Source of the DNA: TMP-86 sp044226865
GTDB taxonomy: Bacteria > Pseudomonadota > Gammaproteobacteria > Steroidobacterales > Steroidobacteraceae
Length of the DNA stretch: 64,000 nt
NCBI GenBank assembly: GCA_044226865.1
Contig: JBGAGE010000001.1
Coordinates: 310,001-374,000, forward strand
Direction of reading: 5' to 3'
Part shown: piece by piece, positions 53,819 to 63,564 of the stretch
Layout: every line of letters begins with the position of its first letter
How positions within the stretch are numbered: position 1 is the first letter of the stretch
Notes under the pieces: model-generated
The model's input: the letters and a program-made list of their open reading frames with translations, nothing else
Database searches by the model: none
Told to the model about the DNA's origin: nothing
Position numbers and translations under genes: made by a program

Positions 53819-53832
53819 CTTAACATGTTAAG
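53819..53832. promoter_or_regulatory. Perfect 14-bp palindrome next to the MarR gene
   Basis: CTTAACATGTTAAG at 53819-53832 is a perfect palindrome of the TTAAC-n2-GTTAA form seen in MarR-family operators. It begins 4 bases before the MarR ATG, and the divergent TonB-receptor remnant starts 116 bases on. This is the expected place for autorepression of the MarR/Rieske/ALDH unit. Confidence 0.6.
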
Positions 53833-53947
53833 GGAATCCGGGAATGGCAGCAGCACATGCCGCGCCGGCATTTCCGCAAGGCCGGTCTGATCCGGCATTC
53901 TTGGCCTCTTATCGTCACGGCTGGCGCCTTCCGGCGCAAGCCTTTGA

Positions 53948-54924
53948 ATGGGGATGAGAATCATGATGAAGATGTCTGGGCCAGCCGCGGCCGTGGCCGC
54001 GCTTTTGTCTGCTGCCGCCGCCGTGGCTGCCGATGCCACCGATATGGGCTCGTTGCAGGAAATCGTCGTCACCGGCACTCGCCTGAAAGGGCGGACGGTG
54101 CTCGATTCCCCTGTGCCCGTGGATGTGCTCAGCGCCGAGGACATTGCGGGTGCCGGTGCCTTGTCCGGCGAACTGGGCCAGGCCCTGCAATCGCTGTCGC
54201 CGTCCTTCAACTTTTCCCGCCAGTCCAATTCCGGCGGCGCCGACCCCGTGCGCGCCGCGCAACTGCGTGGCATGAGCCCCGACCAGTTGCTGGTGCTGGT
54301 CAATGGCAAGCGCCGGCACACCTCGGCCCTGGTGAACCTGGAGGCGAAGACCGGCAAGGGCCCGACGCCCGTGGATTTCAACTCGATTCCGCTGAACGCC
54401 ATCAAGCGCATCGAGGTGCTGCGTGATGGCGCGGGCGCACAATACGGCTCGGATGCGCGCCCAGGGATCAGGACCTGCGCGATGGCGGCACCACCGTGGC
54501 GCAGCTGAAGAACGGTTTCAAGCTCGGGGCGGGCGGATTCTTCAATGTCGGCGCCGAGTATCGCCACCACAGCAAGACGGTGCGTTCGGGCTTCGACACC
54601 ATCATCTTCCAGGCCGACCCGACACCGGCCGATCTCGCCACGGAGGGGAAGGTCAACTACGCCGCCGGTGATGGCAGTGCCTTGGACGTGGACGCCTGGT
54701 TCAATTCGCGCCTGCCGCTGTCCAACGGGGCGGAAGCGTACGCCTTTGGTACCTACGATCACCGCAACTCCATCGGCGCCACGTTCTTCCGCTACCCGGA
54801 CAGCAGTTCCAACATCATCTCGGTGTATCCGAACGGGTTTCGTCCCGAATCGGTGGGCACGAACAAGGACTTGTCGTTGACCGCGGGGAGGGCGTGCAGG
54901 GCTTTTACGCGGCAGTACGCGTAA
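53948..54924 (+). pseudogene. Broken TonB-dependent receptor (internal deletion with frameshift and lost barrel)
   Basis: The first frame (53948-54457) encodes a signal peptide, TonB-box-like LQEIVVTGTRL and a plug ending RIEVLRDGAGAQYGSDA. Where IAGVIN would normally follow, the sequence changes to an unrelated frame and stops at 54508. From about 54463 the plus-1 frame resumes with receptor-like sequence (DLRDGGTTVAQLKNGFKLGAG and TYDHRNSIGATFFRYP) to about 54888 and stops at 54924. So a stretch of the plug was deleted and the frame lost, and about two thirds of the barrel is missing. It cannot make a working receptor. The intact receptor 3 starts 96 bases downstream. Confidence 0.85.
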
Positions 54925-54926
54925 AA
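54903..54926. promoter_or_regulatory. Perfect 9-bp inverted repeat before TonB receptor 3
   Basis: TTTTACGCG at 54903-54911 and CGCGTAAAA at 54918-54926 are exact reverse complements around a 6-base spacer. A -10-like TACAAT lies at 54955-54960, which would place the dyad around -52. It is a candidate operator for the receptor/amine-dehydrogenase operon. It also overlaps the stop of the pseudogene frame. Confidence 0.5.
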
Positions 54927-55020
54927 CCGGATCATTTTTGTCCATCCGACGCGATACAATGCCCCGGGGAAGGTGCCTGGGTTTGTGTCAGGTCCATTGA
55001 TAATCACAAGGGGATAGCGC

Positions 55021-57402
55021 ATGCGCTCGACGACATTCACCACCTGTTTGCTCGGCCTGTTGACGGCCGGTGCGGTTGCGCCGGCTTTCGCGCAGGAGGC
55101 GGCGGACTCCGCCACGCTGGAAGAGGTCGTGGTCACTGCCCAGAAGCGCGAGGAGAGCCTGCAGCGCGTGCCGGTGTCGGTGACTGCTCTCACGGCCAGC
55201 CAATTGGGATCGATGAAACTCGACAGCCCGTCATCCATTGCCGCGCAGGTGCCGAATCTGCAGGTGAACGGCATCGTCGGCCAGGGCTCGCCGCTGTTCG
55301 CGTTGCGCGGCATTTCCATGTTCGACTATTCCTTGAGCCAGGAAGGCCCGGTCGCCAGCTACCTGGACGAGGTCTACAAGGGTAACTTCGTGCTGTTCGG
55401 CGTCGAGATGTTCGACCTCGAGCGGGTCGAGGTGTTGCGCGGCCCGCAAGGCACGCTGTATGGCAAGAACACCACCGGCGGCGCCATCAACTTCATCACC
55501 AAGAAGCCCGGCTTCGACACCAACGGCTACTTGAAAGTGGGCGTCGGCAACTACCGGCGCAAGGAAGCGGAGGGCGCGCTGCAGTTTGGGCTCATCCCCG
55601 ACAAGTTCGCCGTGCGCGCCGCCTTCACCACCACCGTCGCGGACGGCTTCATCAAGAACGTGCTCCCCGGCAAGGAGCCCATGGAAGGCGTCGACCAATG
55701 GGCCATGCGCGTGAGCATGCTCTACAAGGCCACCGACAACCTCGATTTCACCTTGCGCCTGGCCTACAGCAAGCAAAATCCCACCAACTACGCCATCGTC
55801 GCCGGCCGCGTAAATCCAGCCGGCATCGGCTTCGCCGGCTACTATCGCACTTCCGATGGCACCGCCACCGGAACGCCGCTCAAGGATGACGAGGTGGCGC
55901 AGAACTACACGCCGCTCCGCCACCAGGAGAACAAGTCCGCCTCGCTCACGGCGAAGTGGAATGTGACCGACAAATACGCGCTCACCTCCATCACCTCCTG
56001 GGACCAGGGTGAGTTGTTCAACCCGGAGGGCACCGACGGCTCGCCGCTCGACATCTGGAAGATCCCGTATTTCGGCAAGACCAGGCAGGTCACGCAGGAT
56101 CTGCGCCTGTCCACCACCGGCGATGATGCCCTGAGCTTCATCCTCGGCGCCTACTATCAGCGCGAAGTGGTGTTCAACACCAATGAGAACAAGATTTTCA
56201 ATCTCCTCGACCTGACCGGTGACGGCGCGGTCACCTATCAGGATTGCGCGGCCTCATCCTACGATATTCCCAATCCCGTCGATCCCGCGGCTTTCGGTTA
56301 TGCCAACGGCGCGTTCATCAACCTGGCCTGCAACTACTACAACCAGTTCGACCAGATCAAGAACAGCTGGGCGGTGTATTCGGATGGCAGCTACGCCATC
56401 AACGATCAGTTCAAGCTGCGGGCCGGATTGCGCTACAACCATGACAACGCGGCGATGAAGAATGCCATCAACCAGGTGCGCGGCGCGGACGAGGTCCCCA
56501 TCGCCAGCCTGTTCAACCTGGGCGCGTGCTCGCCCGGGGCGCCTTCCGCGTGCCCGCTGCTGTTCTTGCCGGGATCGCCAGGATATGACGCCGGTGTCAA
56601 CACCTCGCGCAACCAGTTCACGCATGACACGGATTTCACCGGGCGTCTGGGTTTCGATTGGACGCCCAACGCCAACACGCTCGTCTATGTGAACCTGAGC
56701 CGCGGCTACCGCGGCGCGGCCTTCAATGCGCAGTTCCTGTTCTCCCCGGATGACTTCACCACGGTGAAGCCGGAGAAACTGAACGCGGCCGAGATCGGCT
56801 TCAAGACCAACTGGCTGGACAATCGCCTGCAATTCAACGGCGCGGTGTTCCACTATCAGTACAAGAACCAGCAGATCATCAATGTCTTCCCCACCGGCCA
56901 GCAACCGCTGATCAACCTGGGCAAGTCGAAGATCGATGGTGGCGAACTCGAGCTGGTGACGCGGCCGGTGCGTGCGCTCACGCTGCGCGCAGGCCTAGGC
57001 TTCCTCAACACCAAGGTGCAGGAAGGCACGCTGGCCTCTGGCGATATCTCCGGCAACGAATTGCCCAATGCGCCCAAGGTCTCCGGCACGCTGGCCGCGG
57101 ACTGGGATTTCTGGCGCGTGGACTCGATGGCCCTGTCGCTGCACGTGGATGCCAACTACGCGGCGAAGCAGTACCTGGCGCTGCCGAACGATCCCAACAT
57201 CGCGCAGGGCGCCTATACGCTGCTCAATTCGCGCCTGACGCTGCATGCGCCGGATGGCAAGTGGGAAGTGGGCTTCTGGGGCAACAACCTCTCCGACAAG
57301 TTCTACCTGACCAACGCTGTCAACGTGCAGGGCTTCGGTTTCGATTACCGCCACCGGGGCCTGCCGCGGATGTACGGTGTCGATGCCTCCTTCCGCTTCT
57401 AA
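55021..57402 (+). CDS. TonB-dependent outer-membrane receptor 3
   Basis: A 793-residue receptor. The signal peptide (GLLTAGAVAPAFAQ) is followed by the TonB-box-like LEEVVVTAQKR, a plug with VPVSVTALTASQL and VEVLRGPQGTLYGKNTTGGAINFITKKP, and a barrel ending MYGVDASFRF. The AAGGGGA ribosome-binding site precedes ATG 55021. It overlaps the following acyl-CoA ligase gene by 20 bases and thus appears to head the amine-dehydrogenase operon, which suggests its ligand is an amine or an amine-containing compound; that is inference. Confidence 0.94.
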   Translation: MRSTTFTTCLLGLLTAGAVAPAFAQEAADSATLEEVVVTAQKREESLQRVPVSVTALTASQLGSMKLDSPSSIAAQVPNLQVNGIVGQGSPLFALRGISMFDYSLSQEGPVASYLDEVYKGNFVLFGVEMFDLERVEVLRGPQGTLYGKNTTGGAINFITKKPGFDTNGYLKVGVGNYRRKEAEGALQFGLIPDKFAVRAAFTTTVADGFIKNVLPGKEPMEGVDQWAMRVSMLYKATDNLDFTLRLAYSKQNPTNYAIVAGRVNPAGIGFAGYYRTSDGTATGTPLKDDEVAQNYTPLRHQENKSASLTAKWNVTDKYALTSITSWDQGELFNPEGTDGSPLDIWKIPYFGKTRQVTQDLRLSTTGDDALSFILGAYYQREVVFNTNENKIFNLLDLTGDGAVTYQDCAASSYDIPNPVDPAAFGYANGAFINLACNYYNQFDQIKNSWAVYSDGSYAINDQFKLRAGLRYNHDNAAMKNAINQVRGADEVPIASLFNLGACSPGAPSACPLLFLPGSPGYDAGVNTSRNQFTHDTDFTGRLGFDWTPNANTLVYVNLSRGYRGAAFNAQFLFSPDDFTTVKPEKLNAAEIGFKTNWLDNRLQFNGAVFHYQYKNQQIINVFPTGQQPLINLGKSKIDGGELELVTRPVRALTLRAGLGFLNTKVQEGTLASGDISGNELPNAPKVSGTLAADWDFWRVDSMALSLHVDANYAAKQYLALPNDPNIAQGAYTLLNSRLTLHAPDGKWEVGFWGNNLSDKFYLTNAVNVQGFGFDYRHRGLPRMYGVDASFRF

Positions 57403-59083
57403 CCTCAGCCATGTCGTCGGTCCCACCGCGGTGCCCTTGCAGCACCGCACGGTGGGAGCGGCGCTGGCGGCCGCCGCCGACCGCTGGCCCGACCGCGTCG
57501 GGCTGATCGTCAGCGAACAGGGCATTCGCTGGAGCTTTCGTGAATTCGCCGCCAAGGTGGAGCAGCTGGCCCGCGCCTTCCTCGGCACGGGGCTGCTGCC
57601 GGGCGACCGCGTGGGCATCTGGTCGCCCAATTGCGTGGAGTGGGTGCTGGCGCAGTTCGCCACCGCGCAGGCGGGCCTGATCCTCGTCAACATCAATCCT
57701 GCCTATCGCACCTCGGAGTTGCGCTTCGCCCTGCGCAAGACCGGCGTGCGCATGCTGCTGCTGGCCGATGCCTTCAAGAGCAGCGATTACCTGGGCATGA
57801 TGCGCGAGATCGTGCCGGAGCTCGGCCTGCAGCGTGAAGGACTGCTGCTCAGCGAGGAATTCCCCGACCTGCGCCACCTGGTCAATCTCGGTGCCGCGCG
57901 CGAGCCGGGATTCATGTCCTTCGAGGCCTTGATGGCCCGCGCCGGCGCGTGCGATGCGCGCGACCTGCAACGAATTTCCGCGGCGCTCTCGCCCAACGAC
58001 CCCATCAACATCCAGTTCACCAGCGGCACCACCGGCACGCCCAAGGGTGCGACCCTCACGCATTTCAACCTGCTCAACAACGGCTTCTTCGTGGGTGAGG
58101 GCATGCGCTTGACCGAGGCCGACAAGGTCTGCATCCCGGTGCCGCTGTATCACTGCTTCGGCATGGTGCTGGGCGTGACCGCGGCCGTGACGCACGGCGC
58201 CGCCTGCGTGTTCCCCTGTCCCAGCTTCGATGCGGAGAAGGTGCTGCAATGCGTGCACGATGAGCGTTGCACCGCGCTCCTCGGCGTGCCCACCATGTTC
58301 ATCGCCGAGCTCGAACATCCGCGCTTCGGCAGCTTCGACCTGTCCTCCTTGCGTACCGGCATCATGGCCGGTGCACCCTGTCCCATCGCGGTCATGCGCA
58401 AGGTGGTGGAGCAGATGCACATGCGCGAGATCACCATCTGCTACGGCATGACCGAAACCAGCCCGGTGAGTTTCCAGTCCAACACCGACGACCCGCTGGA
58501 GCGGCGCGTGAGCACCGTCGGGCGCATCCACCCGCATGTCGAAGTGAAGGTGATCGATACCGAAGGGCGAACGGTGCCGCGCGGCGTGGGCGGGGAACTG
58601 TGCACCCGCGGCTACAGCGTCATGCGCGGCTATTGGGACGAGCCGCAGCGGACCGCCGAGTCCATCGACCGCGAGGGCTGGATGCACACCGGTGACCTGG
58701 CCGTGCTGGACGAGGAGGGCTATTGCAACATCGTCGGCCGCGTCAAGGACATGATCATCCGCGGTGGCGAGAACGTGTACCCGCGCGAGATCGAGGAATT
58801 CCTGTTCAAGCACCCCGCCATCCTGGATGTGGCGGTGGTCGGCGTTCCCGACCCCCGCTTCGGCGAGGCCGTGTGCGCCGTGGTGCGCCTGCGCGAGGGC
58901 ATGCAGGCCACGGAGGCCGATGTCCAGGCCTGGTGCCAGGGCCAGATCGCGCACTACAAGGTGCCGCGCTACGTGCGCTTCGTGGATGAGTTCCCGATGA
59001 CGGTGACCGGCAAGGTGCAGAAATTCCTGATCCGCGATGCCGTTGCGACCGAGTTGGGTCTCAAGTCCGAGGCCACCGCGTGA
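57383..59083 (+). CDS. Acyl-CoA ligase (AMP-binding, FadD-like)
   Basis: A 566-residue adenylate-forming enzyme. The AMP-binding P loop is IQFTSGTTGTPKGATLTH, the A5 motif is ICYGMTETSPVSFQ, the A7/A8 region is GWMHTGDLAVLDEEGYCNIVGRVKD, and the A10 Lys is in TVTGKVQKF. It activates a medium or long-chain or aromatic acid to its CoA thioester via an acyl-adenylate. ATG 57383 lies inside the receptor gene, and its stop overlaps the qhpG start, so it is translationally tied to both. The acid product of amine oxidation is a sensible substrate. Confidence 0.92.
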   Translation: MPPSASNLSHVVGPTAVPLQHRTVGAALAAAADRWPDRVGLIVSEQGIRWSFREFAAKVEQLARAFLGTGLLPGDRVGIWSPNCVEWVLAQFATAQAGLILVNINPAYRTSELRFALRKTGVRMLLLADAFKSSDYLGMMREIVPELGLQREGLLLSEEFPDLRHLVNLGAAREPGFMSFEALMARAGACDARDLQRISAALSPNDPINIQFTSGTTGTPKGATLTHFNLLNNGFFVGEGMRLTEADKVCIPVPLYHCFGMVLGVTAAVTHGAACVFPCPSFDAEKVLQCVHDERCTALLGVPTMFIAELEHPRFGSFDLSSLRTGIMAGAPCPIAVMRKVVEQMHMREITICYGMTETSPVSFQSNTDDPLERRVSTVGRIHPHVEVKVIDTEGRTVPRGVGGELCTRGYSVMRGYWDEPQRTAESIDREGWMHTGDLAVLDEEGYCNIVGRVKDMIIRGGENVYPREIEEFLFKHPAILDVAVVGVPDPRFGEAVCAVVRLREGMQATEADVQAWCQGQIAHYKVPRYVRFVDEFPMTVTGKVQKFLIRDAVATELGLKSEATA

Positions 59084-60477
59084 TGTCCGCCGGCAGTTCC
59101 CACGTGGATGTGGCCGTGATCGGCGCAGGTCCCGCGGGCATTGCGGTGGCGGTGGGCCTTGCGCGCCTGGGACATTCGGTGGCGGTGATCAGCGCTCGGC
59201 CGAGCGCTGCACTCGAGGGCGGTTCGCCGCGGGTGCTGGAGGCCCTGCAATCGGCGGGCCTTACGCATACCCGCGCCAGCATTCGCGTGTGCGCCGATCG
59301 CATCGGTGACTGGGGAGGCCGGCGCGAGTACCGCGGGCATGAATACCTGATCGGGCGCACCGCCTTCGATGCTGCGTTGCATCGCGATGCGCAGGCTGCC
59401 GGCGTCCGCCTGCTGCATGGGCGGGTGGAGCGATGCGGGGCGCTGGCCGAAGGCTGGTGGGTCACGGCAGGCGAGGTGACCTTGCAGGCGCGGGCGCTGG
59501 TCGACGCGCGCGGCCGTCGTTGTCGCGGGCCCGCCGTGCGTGGACCGCGCCTGTTGGCGGTGGTACGCCGCTTCGAGGTGAAGCCTGCGGCACCGGCCTC
59601 CGGCATCGCGGCGGGTGAAGCGGCCTGGTATTGGTTTGCCGATGATGGCGCGGGCCGCCTGGATGTGCAGGCCGTGACCATGCCGCAGGGCCTTGCGTCG
59701 CGGGCCGACTTGCAGGGGCGCTTGTTCGAACCTGGCGCCATGCCGGTCATGATTGCCGAGCGCCTGGCGCGCGCGCGGGGGGAGGCTCGGGCAGGCACTG
59801 TCGAGGATGCCGGCGGTTCCTGGCGCGCCTGCGCAGCCGGCGCCTGGTGCCGCGAACCCGCCGGCGAGCCGGGACGGTTGCTCGTGGGGGATGCGGCGCT
59901 GGCTGTGGACCCGCTGTCCGGTCATGGCATCTACGAGGCCTTGGCCGGTGCGCCGGCGAATGTCGCTGCCGTGAATACCTGGCTGCAAGGCGGCGACTGG
60001 GGGTTGGTGCGTACCTTCATGCGGGAGCGCGCCCAGGAAATCTGGAGCCGCAAGCTCGCGGCCGCGCACGCGTTCTACCGCGACGCCGGCTACACCTCGG
60101 CGTTCTGGACCCGGACGGCGCAGGGCTATGCGGCACTCGCCACCGGCGAGGCGATGTTGCATGATGCGTCGGCGAGCATCCAGCGTCGGCCGGTGCTTGA
60201 CGGCACACGCATCGAGCTGCGGCGGGTGCTGGTGACGCCGCGCTGGCCGCGCGGTGTCTGGCGCCTCGGTGACATCGATCTGGCCGATCTGATGGACTGT
60301 TGGGGGCGGGATGGCCTGCCGCTCGAGTCCGTCGCGCAGCGGCTGGACCGGCCGCACGTGCAGGTGCAACACGCCCTGCAGTGGCTACGCGACCAAGGCG
60401 CGCTGCCCGCGGGCGGCACGCTCAATTTCCGGCGTACCGAAACGGTCGGTGCGCAGTTGGCAAGGAGTTCGACGTGA
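59083..60477 (+). CDS. qhpG: FAD-dependent monooxygenase QhpG (CTQ biogenesis)
   Basis: A 464-residue flavoprotein of the tryptophan-halogenase/PHBH-like family. The N-terminal VAVIGAGPAGIAVAVGLARLG binds FAD, and RLLVGDAALAVDPLSGHGIYEAL is the GD motif. In QHNDH clusters the flavoprotein QhpG dihydroxylates the crosslinked tryptophan of QhpC to make the quinone; its position directly before qhpA with overlapping codons supports that assignment. In Pseudomonas and Paracoccus qhpG is normally last in the operon, so the order here is unusual. ATG 59083 overlaps the ligase stop by TGATG. Confidence 0.82.
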   Translation: MSAGSSHVDVAVIGAGPAGIAVAVGLARLGHSVAVISARPSAALEGGSPRVLEALQSAGLTHTRASIRVCADRIGDWGGRREYRGHEYLIGRTAFDAALHRDAQAAGVRLLHGRVERCGALAEGWWVTAGEVTLQARALVDARGRRCRGPAVRGPRLLAVVRRFEVKPAAPASGIAAGEAAWYWFADDGAGRLDVQAVTMPQGLASRADLQGRLFEPGAMPVMIAERLARARGEARAGTVEDAGGSWRACAAGAWCREPAGEPGRLLVGDAALAVDPLSGHGIYEALAGAPANVAAVNTWLQGGDWGLVRTFMRERAQEIWSRKLAAAHAFYRDAGYTSAFWTRTAQGYAALATGEAMLHDASASIQRRPVLDGTRIELRRVLVTPRWPRGVWRLGDIDLADLMDCWGRDGLPLESVAQRLDRPHVQVQHALQWLRDQGALPAGGTLNFRRTETVGAQLARSST

Positions 60478-62120
60478 TGCAATCTGGCTATGACCGCAAG
60501 CGGCTCTTTCAGGCACTGCCGTTGCAAGGCGCGGCGCGCGCAATGTTGGCGGTGTTCGCAGCCTGCGTTGCGCTGCAAGCGCCCGGGATTGCACGGGCGC
60601 AGGCACCGGCCGCGGCTGCCGATGTGGGGCTCGCCACCGTGCGCACCTATTGCTCGGGTTGTCACACGGAATCTCCCGCGGCGCACTTCCAGCGCCTGAG
60701 CGTGATCCGCAAATCCCCCGAAGGCTGGGTGATGACCATTTTCCGCATGCAGAACGTGCATGGCCTGGCGCTGCCAGACGATGCGCGCGATGCGATCGTC
60801 AAGTATCTGTCCGACGTGCAGGGCCTGGCGCCGTCCGAATCCGCGCCGGCGCGCTTCGCGCTGGAGCGCCGGCCGAACTGGCAGGACCTGCAGATGGGTG
60901 ACGACCTGCCGGTGATGTGCGGCCGTTGCCACACGCTGGCGCGCGTTGCGCTGCAGCGTCGCGATGCGGACGAATGGCTCAAGCACATGCACATGCACGT
61001 GGGCCAATTCCCCTCGCTGGAATACCAGGCTTCCTCGCGCGATCGCTATTGGTGGGACACGGCGACCCAGGTGCTGCCGGCCAAGCTCGGCGCGCTGTTC
61101 CCGTTGGATACGCCGCAATGGCGCGCCTGGAAGGATCGCCCGCATGCCGATCTGTCGGGTGAATGGGCCGTGCATGGACGCCAGGAGGGCGGCGCCAGCT
61201 ACGCCGGCACGCTCAGCGTGAAGTCCACGGGCCCGGATGCCTATTCGGCGCAATGGTCGCTGCAGTTCTCCGACGGCACCAGCGCCACCGCCACCTCGGG
61301 TGTGCGGGTCTACACCGGCTACGAGTGGCGCGGCAGCTCGCAATGGGGCGATACCGATGTCCGCGAGGTGTATGCGGTGTCGGAGGACGGCCAACGCTTG
61401 ACCGGTCGTTGGTTCGAAGCGCAGCACGCCGAAATCGGCGGTGAACTGACCGCCGAGCGCATCAACGGTGCGCCCGCGGTGTTGTCGGTGTCGCCGCGTG
61501 CGCTGAAGGCCGGCACCACCACCGAGGTGTTGATCAGCGGCCGCGGCATGAAAGGCGCGGTGAGCTTTGGTCCCGGCACGCACGCCAAGGTGCTGTCCGC
61601 CAGCGGCACGCTGGTGCGTGCCGCCGTTGGCGTCGATGCTAAGGCACCGGTGGGTGAGCGTGGTGTGACGGTGGGCAAGGCCAAGGGCGCCGGGCTCGCG
61701 GTTGTCTACGACCAGGTGGATCGATTACAGGTGCTGCCGGGCTATGCCATCGCCCGCGTGGGTGGCGGCAAGACGCCGGCGGTGCCGGCGCAATTCGAGG
61801 CCTACGGCTTTCTCGACCCGCGTCCGGGCAGCAGCGTGAAAGAACCACTGGCACTGGGGCCGTTGACGGCCGAGTGGCGCGTCGCCCCCCGCAACGAGGA
61901 GGCGGTGAAGGCCGAGGACGTAAAGTTTGCCGGCACCCTGGACGCGAAGGGCAAGTTCCTGCCGGCCGCGGCCGGACCGAATCCGGACCGCAAGTATGCG
62001 AGCAACAATGCCGGGGATCTGTCGATCATCGCCAGCATCGACCAGGGCGGCAAGACCGTGAAGGCCGATTCGCACCTGATCGTGACGGTGCAACGCTGGA
62101 ACACGCCGCCCATCTACTGA
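60477..62120 (+). CDS. qhpA: Quinohemoprotein amine dehydrogenase alpha subunit (diheme)
   Basis: A 547-residue periplasmic protein. The signal peptide ends near GIARA (about residue 41). Two c-type hemes follow in the N-terminal domain: CSGCH (Cys59, Cys62, His63) and CGRCH (Cys148, Cys151, His152). Beta-sandwich domains fill the rest, as in the known alpha subunit. Electrons from the quinone in the gamma subunit pass through these hemes to a blue copper or cytochrome acceptor. ATG 60477 overlaps the qhpG stop. qhpD follows after 19 bases. Confidence 0.95.
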   Translation: MQSGYDRKRLFQALPLQGAARAMLAVFAACVALQAPGIARAQAPAAAADVGLATVRTYCSGCHTESPAAHFQRLSVIRKSPEGWVMTIFRMQNVHGLALPDDARDAIVKYLSDVQGLAPSESAPARFALERRPNWQDLQMGDDLPVMCGRCHTLARVALQRRDADEWLKHMHMHVGQFPSLEYQASSRDRYWWDTATQVLPAKLGALFPLDTPQWRAWKDRPHADLSGEWAVHGRQEGGASYAGTLSVKSTGPDAYSAQWSLQFSDGTSATATSGVRVYTGYEWRGSSQWGDTDVREVYAVSEDGQRLTGRWFEAQHAEIGGELTAERINGAPAVLSVSPRALKAGTTTEVLISGRGMKGAVSFGPGTHAKVLSASGTLVRAAVGVDAKAPVGERGVTVGKAKGAGLAVVYDQVDRLQVLPGYAIARVGGGKTPAVPAQFEAYGFLDPRPGSSVKEPLALGPLTAEWRVAPRNEEAVKAEDVKFAGTLDAKGKFLPAAAGPNPDRKYASNNAGDLSIIASIDQGGKTVKADSHLIVTVQRWNTPPIY

Positions 62121-62139
62121 GGTCAGCAGCGCCGCGATC

Positions 62140-63564
62140 ATGAAATTCAATCACGCCAACGGTCATGTGGTGCGCTTCGACGGGCGCACGATGCTGCTGC
62201 ACGTGCCAACCACCGCGCTGTTCGAGCTCGATGAACTGGGACGCGCGGCGGTGGATCTGTCGCAGGCGGGCAACCTCGACCGCGAGGGCATGTCCGCACA
62301 GCTCGCCGCGCGCTTTGCGCACGCGGACGTCGAGGATTTCCTCGAGCGGCTCGAACAGCTCGACATCCTGCAGGCGCCAGGCCGGCAACGTCCGGTGAAC
62401 CCGAATCGCATCAAGGTGGAAACCTATCCCTTGAGCACGCTGGTGCTGAACGTCAACACCGGCTGCAACCTGGGCTGCACGTACTGCTACAAGGAAGATC
62501 TCGCCGTGCCCGCGAAGGGCGAGAAGATGAATTTCGCCACCGCGTCGCGCAGCGTGGACCTCCTGCTGACCCAGGCGGCCGAGCGCGGCAAGGTGGGCAT
62601 CGTGTTCTTCGGCGGCGAGCCGCTCACCAACATGCCGCTGATCCGGCAGGTGGTGGCATACGCGGAAGAACGCGGGCGCGAGCAGGGCAAGCAGGTGGAT
62701 TTCTCGCTCACCACCAATGCCACGCTGCTCACCGAAGAAATCATCGACTATTTCAACGAGCACCGCTTCGGCATCTCGGTGAGCATTGATGGGCCCAAGG
62801 TCATCCATGACCGCAACCGCCGCACCGTCGGTGGCCGCGGCACCTATGACGTGGTCGCGCGCAAGGTGCGCATGCTGCTGCAGCGGTATCGCGCCAAGCC
62901 CGTGGGCGCGCGCGTCACGCTCACTGCCGGCACCGTCGAGGTGGAAGCGATTCATGCGCATCTGCGCGGTGAGTTGGGTTTCCATGAAGTCGGCTACGCG
63001 CCGGTCACCGCCGCCGAGGATGCGGGGCATGGGTTGTCCGTCGACGAACTCAACCAGGTGTACGCCGCCTTCGAGCGCATGGGCGAGGAATACCGCGTGC
63101 AGGCGCTGCGCGGCCGCAATACCGGCTTTTCCAACCTGCACCAGCTCATGACCGACCTGCACGAGGGCCGCCGCAAGGCGCTGCCCTGCGGCGCCGGCGT
63201 GGGTCTCCTGGCCGTCGACAAGAGCGGCGAACTGAACCTGTGTCACCGTTTCACCGGCTCGGATATGCCCACCTTCGGCAATGTCGAATCGGGCATCGAC
63301 TCGGCGTCGCTTGGCGCCTTCCTGACGAAGGCGGCCGACCGCGAAGGCACGCATTGCGAGACCTGCCGCATCCGCAACCTGTGCGCCGGTGGCTGCTATC
63401 ACGAGTCCTACACACGCTACGGCGATCCGCATCACCGCACCTACCATTACTGCGACCTGCTGCGCAGCTGGGTGGACTTCGGCGTGCGCATCTACACCGA
63501 CATCCTCAGCCAGAATCCCCAATTCTTCAGCCAACATATCGAGCCGCGGAGGGCCATCGCATGA
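62140..63564 (+). CDS. qhpD: Radical SAM maturase QhpD
   Basis: A 474-residue radical SAM/SPASM enzyme. The N-terminal PqqD-like peptide-binding domain (residues 1-80) precedes the catalytic CNLGCTYC site (Cys109, Cys113, Cys116). The SPASM region near the C-terminus carries CGAG, CHRF, CETCRIRNLC and CYHESY for auxiliary 4Fe-4S clusters. QhpD forms the three thioether crosslinks between Cys and Asp/Glu in QhpC. It overlaps the qhpC gene by 4 bases (ATGA), typical of tight maturase-substrate coupling. Confidence 0.95.
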   Translation: MKFNHANGHVVRFDGRTMLLHVPTTALFELDELGRAAVDLSQAGNLDREGMSAQLAARFAHADVEDFLERLEQLDILQAPGRQRPVNPNRIKVETYPLSTLVLNVNTGCNLGCTYCYKEDLAVPAKGEKMNFATASRSVDLLLTQAAERGKVGIVFFGGEPLTNMPLIRQVVAYAEERGREQGKQVDFSLTTNATLLTEEIIDYFNEHRFGISVSIDGPKVIHDRNRRTVGGRGTYDVVARKVRMLLQRYRAKPVGARVTLTAGTVEVEAIHAHLRGELGFHEVGYAPVTAAEDAGHGLSVDELNQVYAAFERMGEEYRVQALRGRNTGFSNLHQLMTDLHEGRRKALPCGAGVGLLAVDKSGELNLCHRFTGSDMPTFGNVESGIDSASLGAFLTKAADREGTHCETCRIRNLCAGGCYHESYTRYGDPHHRTYHYCDLLRSWVDFGVRIYTDILSQNPQFFSQHIEPRRAIA

